This document shows positions 1 to 10,530 of a DNA stretch of 64,000 bases, piece by piece. The translations under genes and the position numbers were made by a program. The stretch spans positions 2,728,001 through 2,792,000 of the forward strand of contig OX337229.1 of NCBI GenBank assembly GCA_946965045.2, read 5' to 3'. The stretch's first letter is position 1, and the number at the start of each line of letters is the position of its first letter. The DNA comes from Epithemia pelagica. Lineage: Eukaryota > Bacillariophyta > Bacillariophyceae > Surirellales > Surirellaceae. The notes below the pieces were generated by a model. The model was not told where the DNA came from and ran no database searches. It was given only the letters and a program-made list of their open reading frames with translations.

Positions 1-2
1 AT

Positions 3-2093
3 GGATTATCATACATCCACTCCCTTGGTATCCCCAGTGATGATGACATGGACACATTACCCCAAATCATCTTCACGTCACCTGACATCTGGGATCCTGG
101 TGTTTTAGATCATTTGCATCCTGCCTCATCACCTGACAGTGCTTCTAACTGGCAACAAGTCAACACTGATGGTAGTATGACGCATCACCCATATGACAAT
201 GACAATTATGGGGAGTACACTGATCGTGATGTCTGTAACCTCACTCACCTTTTGGATTTACCTTACGATCATGGACCTGATACACCTTCCTTCTCCTTAC
301 CCCTTATTGGAGACTCTTGTTCCAAACTGTACCATCAAGATCACAACATGAGGACTGAGAAGCGTTATCCTACCGTTAAGAAGATGCCTTACGTCATCAT
401 AAACGTTTCTGGTCATCTTCCTCTTCAGATCCTCAATGGTCGCCCTCCCAATTTTTCCCAACCCCTTTTCTTCCTTCTCTGCGACAAGGTCTTCTTCTGT
501 ACCGAATCTTATGCACCCTATCTTTGTCCGGATGCCTCTTCAGGGGAGGAGTCACTTCCAAATAAACCCAATGACAAGCAAGCTGACACCGTTTTCATTT
601 GTAGCAAAGGTGAAGATCCATCCGCACAAATGCCTACGATCAAGAACTGCGACAAAATTTTTGGACAAGCGTTTCCTTACAAACCAGCAGAGGGAAATGG
701 GGAGCAACAAGAAGCATGTATAATCCAACACGTCAATTTAGAACAAGACGCTTTCAAGCAAGAAGCATGTATCAAGAAGTACATTTTCTGCAAACACAAT
801 TCCAATATTGACAAGAAGGTGATCTCATGCAGTCAACTTGTGGAATACAATGGACAGGACAACCAGGAACAGGCAACTGAAAAGGTTGTTTTCCAATTCA
901 GAGATGTTGTCATACATCAAGGACCTTCGAGCAGTAACAACAACCCTGACTACAAAGGAAGTCGCTGGAATGAACTTGTTGATTGGGAGACTGGGGAGAT
1001 GATCTTTGAGCCTCCAACACCCACCATAACCATTGTCTATGGCAAGAAACATGACCTACTGAATGAACTTGGATGGAAGCATTTCAAGCATTTTGTCAAG
1101 ATCAGTGAATGCCTCATTCAAGCTGCTAAACAGCAGTCAAGAATCAAGCAACTCAGTCTTTTTGTCAAGTACAAGTTTGGTTACCCACACGTTCCACAGA
1201 CACACAAAGAAGCAATTGTTTTAGACAGGCAACATGGCAAAAACAAGTGGCAATACACTACCAATTTTGGACCCTCACAGATTCAATCACTAAAGACATT
1301 GAAGGATCATGATCAAGTTCAAGTCCATCTTGGGAAAATGTTAGATGCACAAGAAGAGTATCAGAACAAGATTCAAGTCTATCGTGTGAAACATGATGAT
1401 AGATGCAAGGCACTTCTCGTCACGTGTGAACATTTTACCAAAGAACCAGTTGAGGCAATCTGTCCATGTGCTATTTCCTTTTGCAACTTCCATACTACCA
1501 TCTACCTTGGGCCTCTCAATGATATGGATATATGGAGAGCATACATTGGAAATGCATGCAACCTGAAAGCTTTAGCTGGGGAAAAGACCTTGATAGTCGC
1601 AAGACAAGAACTCAAGGAATTATGTCACACCTTGGTTACCTACTACAAGACCTCAAATGGATTCGATTCTTCAGGAGAACGTCAACATGACTGTTTATTT
1701 GATGTCTTTCTTGATATGGATTTGTCACCAAGTAAAGCAATTCCCAATGTTTGGATGAAGAAAGCACCCGGGGAGAAGAGCTCTGAAGGTATCTGCAACA
1801 ACTTTACACTCAAGAATGATGGATTTATTATCAACTGCCTCAGACATTTTTATACACCAATCCAGAAGATGTTCTCGGCAAACATTGGAAATTCTCCACA
1901 TGCTAGACGATGTTCAAGACCTTCTTCTTCTTCTGGAATGGAAACAATCACAAGAATGAAAAAGGAAAATAACAATCCTCACTCGACGAATTGTGGGGAG
2001 TGGCAGAATTCTCACCAACAACTAGGTTGTGGTGGAATCTACAACTCATCGACTGATGCTAGTATTTTATGGCATCCGATGACATTTTCGTAA
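3..2093 (+). CDS. Copia polyprotein-derived ORF with degenerate reverse transcriptase, 5' partial
   Basis: The frame is open from the left edge; the first ATG is at 48 and the stop is TAA at 2091-2093. The first residues match the spacer after the protease in diatom-type Copia polyproteins (LPxxxxTSPxxWDPxxLDH). Residues about 305-420 match the region just before RT and the RT entry (DLLNELGWKHFK; KYKFGYPHVPQ). Later blocks match RT itself: VYRVKHDDRCKALLV resembles VFDVKHDGRHKARLV, and WRAYIGNAC resembles WATDIGNAY. The first catalytic Asp is therefore Tyr, the ALYGL block is lost and no YVDD is present. No integrase or RNase H is recognisable. The reading frame nevertheless stays intact for almost 700 codons. 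It may be a non-autonomous element protein, a domesticated gene or a young relic. The similarity to Copia is clear; the function is unknown. Confidence 0.7.
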   Translation, partial: GLSYIHSLGIPSDDDMDTLPQIIFTSPDIWDPGVLDHLHPASSPDSASNWQQVNTDGSMTHHPYDNDNYGEYTDRDVCNLTHLLDLPYDHGPDTPSFSLPLIGDSCSKLYHQDHNMRTEKRYPTVKKMPYVIINVSGHLPLQILNGRPPNFSQPLFFLLCDKVFFCTESYAPYLCPDASSGEESLPNKPNDKQADTVFICSKGEDPSAQMPTIKNCDKIFGQAFPYKPAEGNGEQQEACIIQHVNLEQDAFKQEACIKKYIFCKHNSNIDKKVISCSQLVEYNGQDNQEQATEKVVFQFRDVVIHQGPSSSNNNPDYKGSRWNELVDWETGEMIFEPPTPTITIVYGKKHDLLNELGWKHFKHFVKISECLIQAAKQQSRIKQLSLFVKYKFGYPHVPQTHKEAIVLDRQHGKNKWQYTTNFGPSQIQSLKTLKDHDQVQVHLGKMLDAQEEYQNKIQVYRVKHDDRCKALLVTCEHFTKEPVEAICPCAISFCNFHTTIYLGPLNDMDIWRAYIGNACNLKALAGEKTLIVARQELKELCHTLVTYYKTSNGFDSSGERQHDCLFDVFLDMDLSPSKAIPNVWMKKAPGEKSSEGICNNFTLKNDGFIINCLRHFYTPIQKMFSANIGNSPHARRCSRPSSSSGMETITRMKKENNNPHSTNCGEWQNSHQQLGCGGIYNSSTDASILWHPMTFS

Positions 2094-2706
2094 AAGTGAG
2101 AAAAGAATGACGGCATGCTCGCAGACCTTTTAATTTCGGCCAAGGCATGCTCGCAATGCACGCGTTATGAGCGACCGATCGGATATTAATTACGGCCCAA
2201 CACGTGCGCGCCCATTATTCTCAAGCGCGCGCAATCAATATCCGAGTACGCACCTCCACGACTTAGCCCAACGGCCTAAGTAACCGAAGCACGAATCACG
2301 ATCACGCGAGACCATATCTCTATTCCCACAAATCAAAGAATGCAAACAGCAACGCGCCAAGGAAACTACCTATATCATGACAAAGCAAGAGCTGTTGGCA
2401 TTGGTATATGATATACAAGTGCATATACTTCCAATACACAATATCCATGTCTACTCCAACCATACCAGTCCTGTCAGCGCCATGAATATATCAGTCATGC
2501 ACCCTGACCAGACCTGCACACCCACACACACACCGTAGTCCTAAAGCTCACAATCATTAACATTACCATATCATCACGTCTTCAGTGTCCTGACTATCCC
2601 TACGATAGAACCCTTGGGTTTCCTTTGTTCTCTGACCCGTGGAGAACTTTGGTATCAGTTGGTAATCGATTGTGGCTCTTCTAGAGCGTGTACTGATGAA
2701 TCTCTA
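2094..2706. other. Possible polypurine tract and 3' LTR start, otherwise non-coding
   Basis: Directly after the stop codon of the Copia-derived ORF comes a purine-rich run (about 2094-2107) followed by TGACGGCATGCTCGC at 2108. That arrangement is expected of a polypurine tract and the start of a 3' LTR. The partner LTR would lie left of the window, so the LTR cannot be delimited. A CA-rich microsatellite lies near 2517-2532. No gene is seen in the remainder. Confidence 0.35.
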
Positions 2707-2907
2707 CTAGCCCTTGGACGGCATACCCTTACCCTTGGACGGCATACCCTTGCCCTTGGACTCCATGCCCTTACCGTAGTAATCATCGTCGTAGTCCTTC
2801 TTGCCACCTTCCTTCTTTCCGTAGTCGTAGTCATCGTCTTTCTTGCCACCGGCCTGGGCCGCAGAGAAGGTGGCAAAGACGGAAAGAACAGCGAGAGAAA
2901 ACTTCAT
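2707..2907 (-). CDS. Short secreted Lys/Gly/Tyr/Asp-rich peptide with KGKGMPS repeats
   Basis: The 66-residue protein begins with a good signal peptide (MKFSLAVLSVFATFSAAQA) and probably continues with GGKKDDD after cleavage. The mature part is very low in complexity: two acidic Asp/Tyr clusters separated by GKK and GGKK, then ESKGKGMPSKGKGMPSKG up to the stop. Lysines and serines alternate with glycines, which recalls the Lys/Ser-rich composition of diatom silica-associated peptides such as silaffins. That resemblance concerns composition only, and no RXL processing site is visible. It could also be the first exon of a larger secreted protein, since diatom genes of this type can have longer tails, but the in-frame stop argues for a short product. 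The start is fixed by the signal peptide. Confidence 0.6.
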   Translation of the reverse strand: MKFSLAVLSVFATFSAAQAGGKKDDDYDYGKKEGGKKDYDDDYYGKGMESKGKGMPSKGKGMPSKG

Positions 2908-4659
2908 GGTGTTGCTTTGGAGGTTGTGTTTCGACGAGGAGTTGCTTCTGGAGCCAACTGCGAATTATGACCACATGTAGAAGGGGAATGAACCACAGAA
3001 CTGGATGGCAGGGTATCCAGGTCTTTCCGCAAAATTTGGTGAGCTTTGCACTGGATCTTGTCCATTGGGAACTTTGAATAGAAGATCCTCATCCGTTGCG
3101 TATCGCTTTGTACAATCCCTGCCAGCAGTCCTTGAGAACTTTGACTGACAGATGCGTCGTAAAAGATTCGACACGAGACCTGCCGTATCTTGTGGTCGAG
3201 TGGACAGCAGCGGCAGTCGACAAATTGTTTGTCTCAAGTGCACGAATCTATGTCAACCCGTGTGAGCCAGCTGGACCAGTCCACGTTGTACGTACAAGAT
3301 CTGCTTCCCAACATGCTGCACCAGACCAAAAAATTGGACAGAAATGACCTTGTCTAACTACTTTGTCCGTTGCACGGCGAGTTGAAAGTTTGTATTTCGT
3401 TTGTCAGACTCAAACTTGTTGGACAAAGATTCATCGTACTGCCCCGAGAGGCACAGTAGGGGAGATCCATAGTAGCATCGTTGTGGTGAAATATGCGGCA
3501 GTGCCAGTTGCGAATGATCCGTTACCATGAGGATGTACTATTTTTGGTGAATTGGCTTCTTGCCGACGCGTGCTACAACACTCCCACATGGCGGAGTTGC
3601 AAGATGCAACTGAGGTGACACAACCGCGGTCGTCGTGGTATGATGGTTTTGTAGGCATGTCGGCCTTGTTGGACAAAGATTCAAAAGACACTACACCGAA
3701 AAATTGGAGGGTACACTGTACACTGTCTGGTCCGGATGAATCTTCTCTTTCATTGGTGTTCACCAAAAAACGGGTTGAACTTTGGTTTCATTTCGTCGAC
3801 TCGAAGGGAGAATTTCTGGTTGGGGTGTGCTTACAAGTAGCTCTTTGATGAATCTCAGAAGATTCACGGAACAACAAAGCAATTACAAAGCGACCAAAGA
3901 GAGACCGCACACGACAGTTCACAGTTCACGCCGAATGGATAGAAAAAAGATGGTCGCTGCTTGGCTTTGTTGATTCCCCTCCACAAACACAAGTCCAAAC
4001 AGCAACGCTTCGTAATCCCAAACCTCGACCTTCGTTCAGAGGCTGTCGAAGTCAGACCTTATTAAGAATAAATCTTGATATGTTCTGGCGCACTCGCCAG
4101 GAGACTCCAAATAAGGATATTCTAGTTGGAGTGGATTTCCTTTACCCTTGAGAATCTTGCCCTTTATGCAAGTCCTCCGGTGTGGCTTCAACAACTGCAC
4201 GGCAAGATAAAAATAGAAAACCTCTCGGCTTGACTTGACCTGCATTGCTCCCGCTTATCAAGACATAGCCGTGGAGATGAAAATTTTCAAAACCCACTTT
4301 TGTCATGGAAGCTCATTTGTTGTACCACACACGGCTGATACATTGTTCACAGCAAGCCACAGTCGGATGCCCTTTTGTCAAATCACTTTGCGGTCACAGT
4401 CACCTCCAACAAGCTGAATGCTTTGCATCCCGGCAAGCAACCATTGAAAGAAAACAAGCGCTGATGGGTTCTGATTCATGATACTCGAATTGAAGCGCAC
4501 AGTCCAAGTTTTATAATTTCTGGTGATATCGTTTCGGAGATTACCTCTTTTCAGCAATGTGATCCTGTTGAGACATGCATGTCATGGTCAAGGGTCACAG
4601 ATCGGACCTTGCCCTCGCCGGCGTGTGCCATGCACGGTTTGAAGCGCGAAAGGCATGTT
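2908..4659. other. Intergenic region, no supported gene
   Basis: Only short unrelated frames are present. An 18-bp direct repeat (ttgttggacaaagattca) occurs near 3416-3433 and 3668-3685. Both copies sit in similar sequence, so this may be an old duplicated or mobile fragment. Nothing else is recognisable up to the Copia insertion. Confidence 0.4.
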
Positions 4660-4663
4660 GTGT

Positions 4664-4822
4664 TGTCTTGTTCCAGTCGATACCTTATTCAACGTGCAAA
4701 TTAAAAGATATTATAAGGCTAAACCACTAATGTAAGGATCCCCAAAATAGTAACCATGTAAACGGTAAAACCCCCAAAGATTTCCCATATCCGGGTTTTG
4801 TTCCCACGACCCGAATAAGACA
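4664..4822 (-). repeat. 3' LTR of Copia element 1
   Basis: It matches 10963-11121 base for base by eye. Termini are TG...CA with a 6-bp inverted terminus TGTCTT/AAGACA. On the minus strand the sequence TTTGCGGGGAC lies immediately upstream and is a short G-rich candidate polypurine tract. Confidence 0.93.
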
Positions 4823-4853
4823 GTCCCCGCAAAGTGTAGCTCACCCCGAGAAT

Positions 4854-7800
4854 TCACTTTGTTGTCCCCCGCGGTTGTGAGGGAGGTCCCCGGTCCCCAA
4901 ATGCCGATGAATATGTGAACTGTGAGATCAAGTTATTTCTTCGACTCTGGGGAAGCATCTTGGTAAACAAGTCAGCAATGTTGGTCTCCGTGTCTTCCTT
5001 GCCGACTCTGACGATTCCTGCGGCTGCCGCTTCACGGACCGAATGATAGTTGATGGCGTTGTGTCGCTTGCTCAGGATGGATGAAGGTATGCTGGTATTT
5101 TTGACAACGCCTCGATTGTCACAGAGAATATTGGCCGGACCGACAACCGGAACACCGAACATTCGCAACTTATACCGCATCCCAACAATCAACTCTTTGG
5201 CGATTCTCATCGCCACGAATTCGCTCCCGAAACTGGATGTTTCCACGGTATTTTGGCGTTTTGAGAACCAAAGGATCGGAGCGTTCTGCAAGAACACCAA
5301 TATGCCTGTGTGGGATCGACGCGTGACGACATTCCCAGCATGATCTGCGTCCACGAAGCACGTGATTTCCACCGGATTCCCAAGTGGTGTCGGCATGTCT
5401 GCTGGTACTTCTTCCGCTACGTCCCCGTAAAACTCTTTCCACTCTTCGATCGGTGTCTGCGCGAAACAACTCTCGTCTAGCTTCACTGTGACAGGGTCGA
5501 ATACCATCTTGAGCTTCGGGTGAGATTTGAGGAATGAATACACGCAATACACAGCTTCAAGATGTCCCTTCCGCGGATTTGCTAGATACTGTGACATGAT
5601 CGAAACTTCCAAGTAGATATCCACGCGGCCAATCTCGACCGCCCATCTCAACACACCAATCAGCTGTTGGTACCGAGCTCTCATCTTATCATCCAGCTCC
5701 TCAGAAGTATCAAGCTCGGGCTTGTACGAAGTTTCGATTGGTACCCGCGCAGTTGTTTTGAGATGTTTTCCGTCCCCGTCTTCCAGCAACAATTGCTCCA
5801 CCACTTTGATCGCGTTATTTACGTACTTCTCGCTGGACATACCCCATGCCGTTCCCCCTGTGGGCAGGTTGTGTTGGTACACCTGCGCCCCCAGGTACGT
5901 GGTCGGTGGTCCGATACTCCCTTTCTTTATCTTGTAATGGCGGTCTATCTCCTCAAACACTGGTTCAGGCTTGTGACTGACAAGCAAGATGTCATCAACG
6001 TAAACTAAAATCAGCTCATAGTACGGTTCCCCATTGTCACGCTTTCGTTCCCGTCGTAGGACACATGGATCCGCCTTGGTATCAACATATCCCATGTCAT
6101 AGAGGGTGCTCACCAGCGTCGCTCGCCAACTGGCTCCCGAGGATTTTAGCCCGTAAAGCGCTCTTGTCATCACGCACACCTTCCCTTGAAACTCTGAACC
6201 CACTTCCGCTCCACCTAGGAACCAAATCTTCTCGCGACATGGCGCATTAAGGTAGGCATTTCCAATGTCACAAGCCAGTACGTCTAGGTCATTCAAGGCT
6301 GCAATTAGAAACGCTATCCGAATTGAATCGCGACTCACAACGCTCGAATAAGTAAGACTTGATGGGGCATCTGTCATGTGCCCACCAGCCACCAATCTGG
6401 CTTTTCTCGTCAGGTCCATCTTCACATCGAAAACCATGTGGCACTTGATTTCCGTGTACCCTATTAGCTGTCGCCCTGCTCGCACCTCCGCAAGCACGAG
6501 ATCGTCGCGAGCCTCCCAGGCCACCTTCACGACTCCTAGTTCCTTCGCGATCGCGTCCCGCCAGAACGTCGTCCCCGTCTCTTTGTCAAACTGTAACGCC
6601 TCTTCCACGGAATGTGGCAGTCGCACCCCATACTTGTGTGTCAGTTTCCAATACTTTTTCTGCTTCTTCTTTTTCCCAACAACCTTGTTTATGATCCTTC
6701 GCTTGTGATTCATGACACGTGGCACCCACCAGTGGAATGCCGGTTCCTGCTCTAACCCTTGTGCGACTATATATTCTGCTAACTCTATGGGATATCCGTC
6801 CTTTGCTTCCCGAAGCGGTATCCATGACTGACTCCCATCCTTCCATTCAATCGCAATTTCCCACCCTTTCGTCGTTCTTCTTGGTACCTTGTTCCCATTC
6901 TTGGACACTATGAAACCGTCGTCCTTCCCAACGGCGTCCCCGTTTTTCCTGTGCCCAATGATCTCGCTCATGATTGCGAACTGTCGACCTTGATCATCCA
7001 GCTGCGAATACAGCGACTCCGCAATGACATTGGCGGTGTATTCCTGGATGACACCTCCAGGGAAACTCACATCGTAAGCTCTACTGTCAAAGAGTGGATT
7101 CTTGTGCCTCGTTCCGATTGGTTTGCCATCTAACCCTTTCTTCCTCTTCACTACCGTCCCGAGCAACGTTTCACCGCCAACGTCTAACTGGATTTGCGCC
7201 CCCAAGTAGTTGTCATACTCCTCGCCAAGGTCGTCTGCTTCTGGCTTCGGTTCCTGGATCATCTTCCCGTATTCTTCATCCGTCGGAATTACACCTTTTA
7301 CTTGAGTGTCGTCCTCGACCGGTTCCTCTACGTCCTCCAAAAATCCTGGTCCCTTGCTCTCCCAATCCACAAAATTCGTATCGTCGAGGCGCTGCTCAAC
7401 AATCAACCGGAACTCTTGAATCTTTGCCGTGATGGCTGGTTCCGCCTGTTCCTGCTCCGTCACATGTTGCACAGTTGTCCTTGCCAACACTTTTCCTGCT
7501 TTAGTGAGAATCCAATAACAAAGGTCGCTGCCAATTCGATGCGCTATCCCCAGCCAGAACCCAAGATGACGATGTTCATCCGACGTATCGGCTTTGGTGT
7601 TGTCATGATACCAGACAATATCGAAAAACTGGAAATCGATCCACTCCGAGATGTCGGGTGTCTCGCCTGTAAGTCGTTCTATGCCGCTACGGCTGTCATG
7701 TCCCCGGGCGACGCGACTAAGTACACCCGACTCATGAACCAACCCATAATCCCACAGACGACGAGGAACCCGACAATCAACCATGCGGCGATGCCATCGT

Positions 7801-9008
7801 TGTTTGAGGAGCCCGATCTCTCGCTCGGCACGATGGCTCTGCTTACTCGTGCCCTTCTCGGCCCATTTGAGGTCAATTCGATGGAAACGGCTTAATTTCG
7901 TGAACTGCGTGGCGGCCCCGGTTTGCTCGCCGGCCAAATCCGCCGTCAGACCATCCGGAACCCCAACTTCATCAATAAAACGGGCCAATGCCTGGCCAAC
8001 ATGTGCCTTGGAAGCGAGTGGGTAAACGGCCGTGTACTGTCCGTCCGTGAATACTTGCGCACATTTGTGTCCCGAAAGTGATGTCGTCCGAGCGAAAAGC
8101 GTATCCGTATAGAACCGACTATTCAATCTATTCCGATGCAATGCCAAGTTGTCAACACGATATCGTCGCGTTATAGGCGTGACAGCTGTCCGGATACCCT
8201 GTTGGGTGGTGACGCGGAGGGTTTTCCGCGCGGTTTCCAACCCAATCTTCCATTTCTTGCTGAGATTCTCCGGTGAAACGGTCGAGTGACGGTCCGAGCC
8301 GAGACCGCCGACCGATCTGAGACTGTCGAGTCGCTGCCCCACGGCCACAGGATCGCATGCGCTAGAGACCGCGCCAATTTCGAGTGAGATCTCTTCACGT
8401 GCATCATCTAGCGGGCTACGATTGTGTAAGCTCAAATCCACACTTTTTGGGTCCCATAACTCTTGACGCGTCAAAGTCACCGCAGGTAAAGTCTCAATTT
8501 CATGCTTGGTAGGCGCGCGGGACTCAAAGTAAATAGTCGTCCCCTGTATCTCGAAGGGGATATATAACCCGTCGGCCGTGATGCCAAATCCTTCGTCCTC
8601 CTTCCTTGTGGGGTCATCGCGAACCACATGCCCACAATACCGAATTTGATTTTGATTCAAGAGAGTCTTCTTTAGTGCGCTACCAAACCACAACATTTGG
8701 TGGCCGATTAAGATGTATTCTACTCCTGTACTTTTCTCTCGGATGCATGTGGCACATGTCGCTATCGGTACGTATTGACCTCCTACCTGTTGTCCCATAA
8801 AGTCACTAACCTTGCATTCCATTCCTGTTGTTTCCATGAGTGTCCAATTGACACCAGCGCAGGAGGTGTCTGCCATCGTATCCATTTCGTTGCATGCAAC
8901 ATCATTCCCATTCCCAGTGCTGATTCCCATGTTTCCTATGCTACAATCCACCGTCTTGTCAGTGGTCACCTCACGCCTGGCCCCACAAGTAACCACTGAT
9001 GCCTGGCG
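4854..9008 (-). CDS. Copia element 1 Pol: protease, integrase, reverse transcriptase, RNase H
   Basis: This is a frame of about 1,385 codons in the same frame as gag, from which it is separated only by the TGA at 9009-9011. The first in-frame GTG is at 8996; no ATG is needed if the TGA is read through. The protease motif is DTMADTSCAG (about residue 39), a variant of DSxADT. Integrase has FYTDT (near 8106), LTADLAGE and SHRAERE as the DDE triad. RT has CDIGNAYLNA and YVDD (near 5990-6007). RNase H has CFVDADHAG (near 5340-5365), and the C-terminus has the typical SKRHNAINYHSVREA block. All catalytic residues appear present, so the enzyme is likely functional if expressed. The stop lies 31 bp before the 3' LTR. 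Confidence 0.92.
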   Translation of the reverse strand, partial: RQASVVTCGARREVTTDKTVDCSIGNMGISTGNGNDVACNEMDTMADTSCAGVNWTLMETTGMECKVSDFMGQQVGGQYVPIATCATCIREKSTGVEYILIGHQMLWFGSALKKTLLNQNQIRYCGHVVRDDPTRKEDEGFGITADGLYIPFEIQGTTIYFESRAPTKHEIETLPAVTLTRQELWDPKSVDLSLHNRSPLDDAREEISLEIGAVSSACDPVAVGQRLDSLRSVGGLGSDRHSTVSPENLSKKWKIGLETARKTLRVTTQQGIRTAVTPITRRYRVDNLALHRNRLNSRFYTDTLFARTTSLSGHKCAQVFTDGQYTAVYPLASKAHVGQALARFIDEVGVPDGLTADLAGEQTGAATQFTKLSRFHRIDLKWAEKGTSKQSHRAEREIGLLKQRWHRRMVDCRVPRRLWDYGLVHESGVLSRVARGHDSRSGIERLTGETPDISEWIDFQFFDIVWYHDNTKADTSDEHRHLGFWLGIAHRIGSDLCYWILTKAGKVLARTTVQHVTEQEQAEPAITAKIQEFRLIVEQRLDDTNFVDWESKGPGFLEDVEEPVEDDTQVKGVIPTDEEYGKMIQEPKPEADDLGEEYDNYLGAQIQLDVGGETLLGTVVKRKKGLDGKPIGTRHKNPLFDSRAYDVSFPGGVIQEYTANVIAESLYSQLDDQGRQFAIMSEIIGHRKNGDAVGKDDGFIVSKNGNKVPRRTTKGWEIAIEWKDGSQSWIPLREAKDGYPIELAEYIVAQGLEQEPAFHWWVPRVMNHKRRIINKVVGKKKKQKKYWKLTHKYGVRLPHSVEEALQFDKETGTTFWRDAIAKELGVVKVAWEARDDLVLAEVRAGRQLIGYTEIKCHMVFDVKMDLTRKARLVAGGHMTDAPSSLTYSSVVSRDSIRIAFLIAALNDLDVLACDIGNAYLNAPCREKIWFLGGAEVGSEFQGKVCVMTRALYGLKSSGASWRATLVSTLYDMGYVDTKADPCVLRRERKRDNGEPYYELILVYVDDILLVSHKPEPVFEEIDRHYKIKKGSIGPPTTYLGAQVYQHNLPTGGTAWGMSSEKYVNNAIKVVEQLLLEDGDGKHLKTTARVPIETSYKPELDTSEELDDKMRARYQQLIGVLRWAVEIGRVDIYLEVSIMSQYLANPRKGHLEAVYCVYSFLKSHPKLKMVFDPVTVKLDESCFAQTPIEEWKEFYGDVAEEVPADMPTPLGNPVEITCFVDADHAGNVVTRRSHTGILVFLQNAPILWFSKRQNTVETSSFGSEFVAMRIAKELIVGMRYKLRMFGVPVVGPANILCDNRGVVKNTSIPSSILSKRHNAINYHSVREAAAAGIVRVGKEDTETNIADLFTKMLPQSRRNNLISQFTYSSAFGDRGPPSQPRGTTK

Positions 9009-10530
9009 TCACTCATATGCGCCGGCTCCGAATCTGCGTCCGTTGGTGCTGCCACGGTCGTTGCTACCGGGATTCTCGGTTCCCGCCGCACTACCAGCGG
9101 CATGTCCATTGGTACCTCCGCCGACAGACGGGTCTGTGATGACCGATGGTGGCTCGTTATTCTCATTCACGTCGACATTGCCGATGCCGCGTCCACTGGC
9201 AGCAGAACCGCGCCCCCAATCACCACGTCCCCGCCCGTAGCCACGGCCGCGGCCACCACCACGGCCGCCACGATCACCTGAGCTGCGGAGCCGAGCTCGT
9301 TCCTGATGGATGTACGCTTGTCCGGCGGGCCCAAGAGTGGCCATCTCCTGGGAAGTGAATCGGCGGCTGACGTCCGTGACGTCAACGCCGTAGAAGGTGA
9401 AAATACCGTTGTGCTGTTGGAGACCCGCAAAATTCCGTGGACGGGAAGCGGGTGACTGTTCGCCCGTGTGTGTTTCCGAAATAAACCGGTGCCGAGTGCC
9501 AGGACGTGTGCCACTGCCTCCGATGACATTCGGGTACAGTTCCGAGACTTCACGCGAGATATAGGCGATGGCGTCATCTAAATTAGATCTGTAGTTGCTT
9601 CGCACGGTGCTTTTTATGACGGCAAACTCGGCCGTTGCAATTCGGATGTTGTCCAGCAAGATCTTGACCTGATTTGCATTCGAGCGTCGATTAGGTGTCT
9701 CTTCGAGCGTGCGGAATGCACGTAGAAGCTTGGTAGAATAAGCGTCGAAGCTAAACGCTCTCTCGTTATGATAAAATACGGAACTAAGGATAGCTTCAGC
9801 CTTGTTGATACGTTTCTCTTTCTGGCCGCCGCCATCGTAGTGTGCTACCAAGGCTAACCATGCCGCTCGACCGTTCTGGGATGCCTGGTAGGGTTGAATC
9901 CACGTTGCGGGTTGGTCGCGTACACGGTCACTAAGCAACCGGTACACTGCCTTGTTGTCTTCGTGAAAGAATGGTCCAGTCAGAGGGTAAGTGTACAATT
10001 CTTGCTCTCGGAGAGTTTGAAAGACGTGTCCAGGTTGAATTTCAGGCCTAATTACATAGTCGAGTGGGGCTTGTTGCTTCCCAATTATGTGGGACAAATA
10101 GGTAGGGAATTCGCGAGACCAATCTTCCCAGATCTCTTCCTTGAGGATTTCGGGCTTAATTTCCGGTGCCTTGTCAGTTTCTGCTTTAATTTCCATCTCG
10201 TCGAGGGCATCCGAGAGTACCACTTGGTCGAAGTCGGCAGCAGTGATGTCACGCCTTTGTCTACGGGCCTTGGAAGCCCAAAAACACAGCCCTTGAAGAT
10301 TCTTTACGACGCTTGTTGGAAGGCTTATATTGTTCGGTCCAGGGCGTTTCTCCAACCTTGAAGCTAAGGACGTGACATCATCCTTACTCATTCGTCCGAA
10401 GGCGTGTAACGAATTAAGACGTTCTATGTTTTCTAGTACTTGAATTTCGTTTGCGTTTGCCCCGCACACGGTCAATACCAGCCCGACTTGCGAAAGCGCG
10501 GGTGGTGGTCCTGCAGGCGGGTGCGGTATC
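9009..10530 (-). CDS. Copia element 1 Gag (main part)
   Basis: The frame runs from the C16 tract (10531-10546) to TGA at 9009-9011. From 10475 it reads LTVCGANANEIQ; the codon there is TTG, so the real start is probably further upstream across the homopolymer. The middle region (YRLLSDRVRDQPATWIQPY ... RAAWLALVAHYDGGG ... TKLLRAFRTLEE) has the look of Copia UBN2-type capsid domains. The C-terminus is an RGG box (RGGRGGGRGRGYGRGRG) and not the usual CCHC zinc knuckle, so RNA binding probably depends on arginine-glycine repeats. It is followed after one TGA codon by Pol in the same frame. Confidence 0.85.

Noticed and set aside
2614-2970. 118-codon plus-strand frame rich in Val/Leu
   Set aside because: It is the antisense mirror of the secreted Lys/Gly peptide gene; the hydrophobic runs come from Asp/Tyr codons read backwards.
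2965-3243. 92-codon minus-strand frame upstream of the secreted peptide
   Set aside because: No signal, no similarity, overlaps other short frames; could be a decayed fragment but cannot be supported.
7194-7895. 233-codon plus-strand frame
   Set aside because: It lies entirely antisense to the integrase region of Copia element 1.
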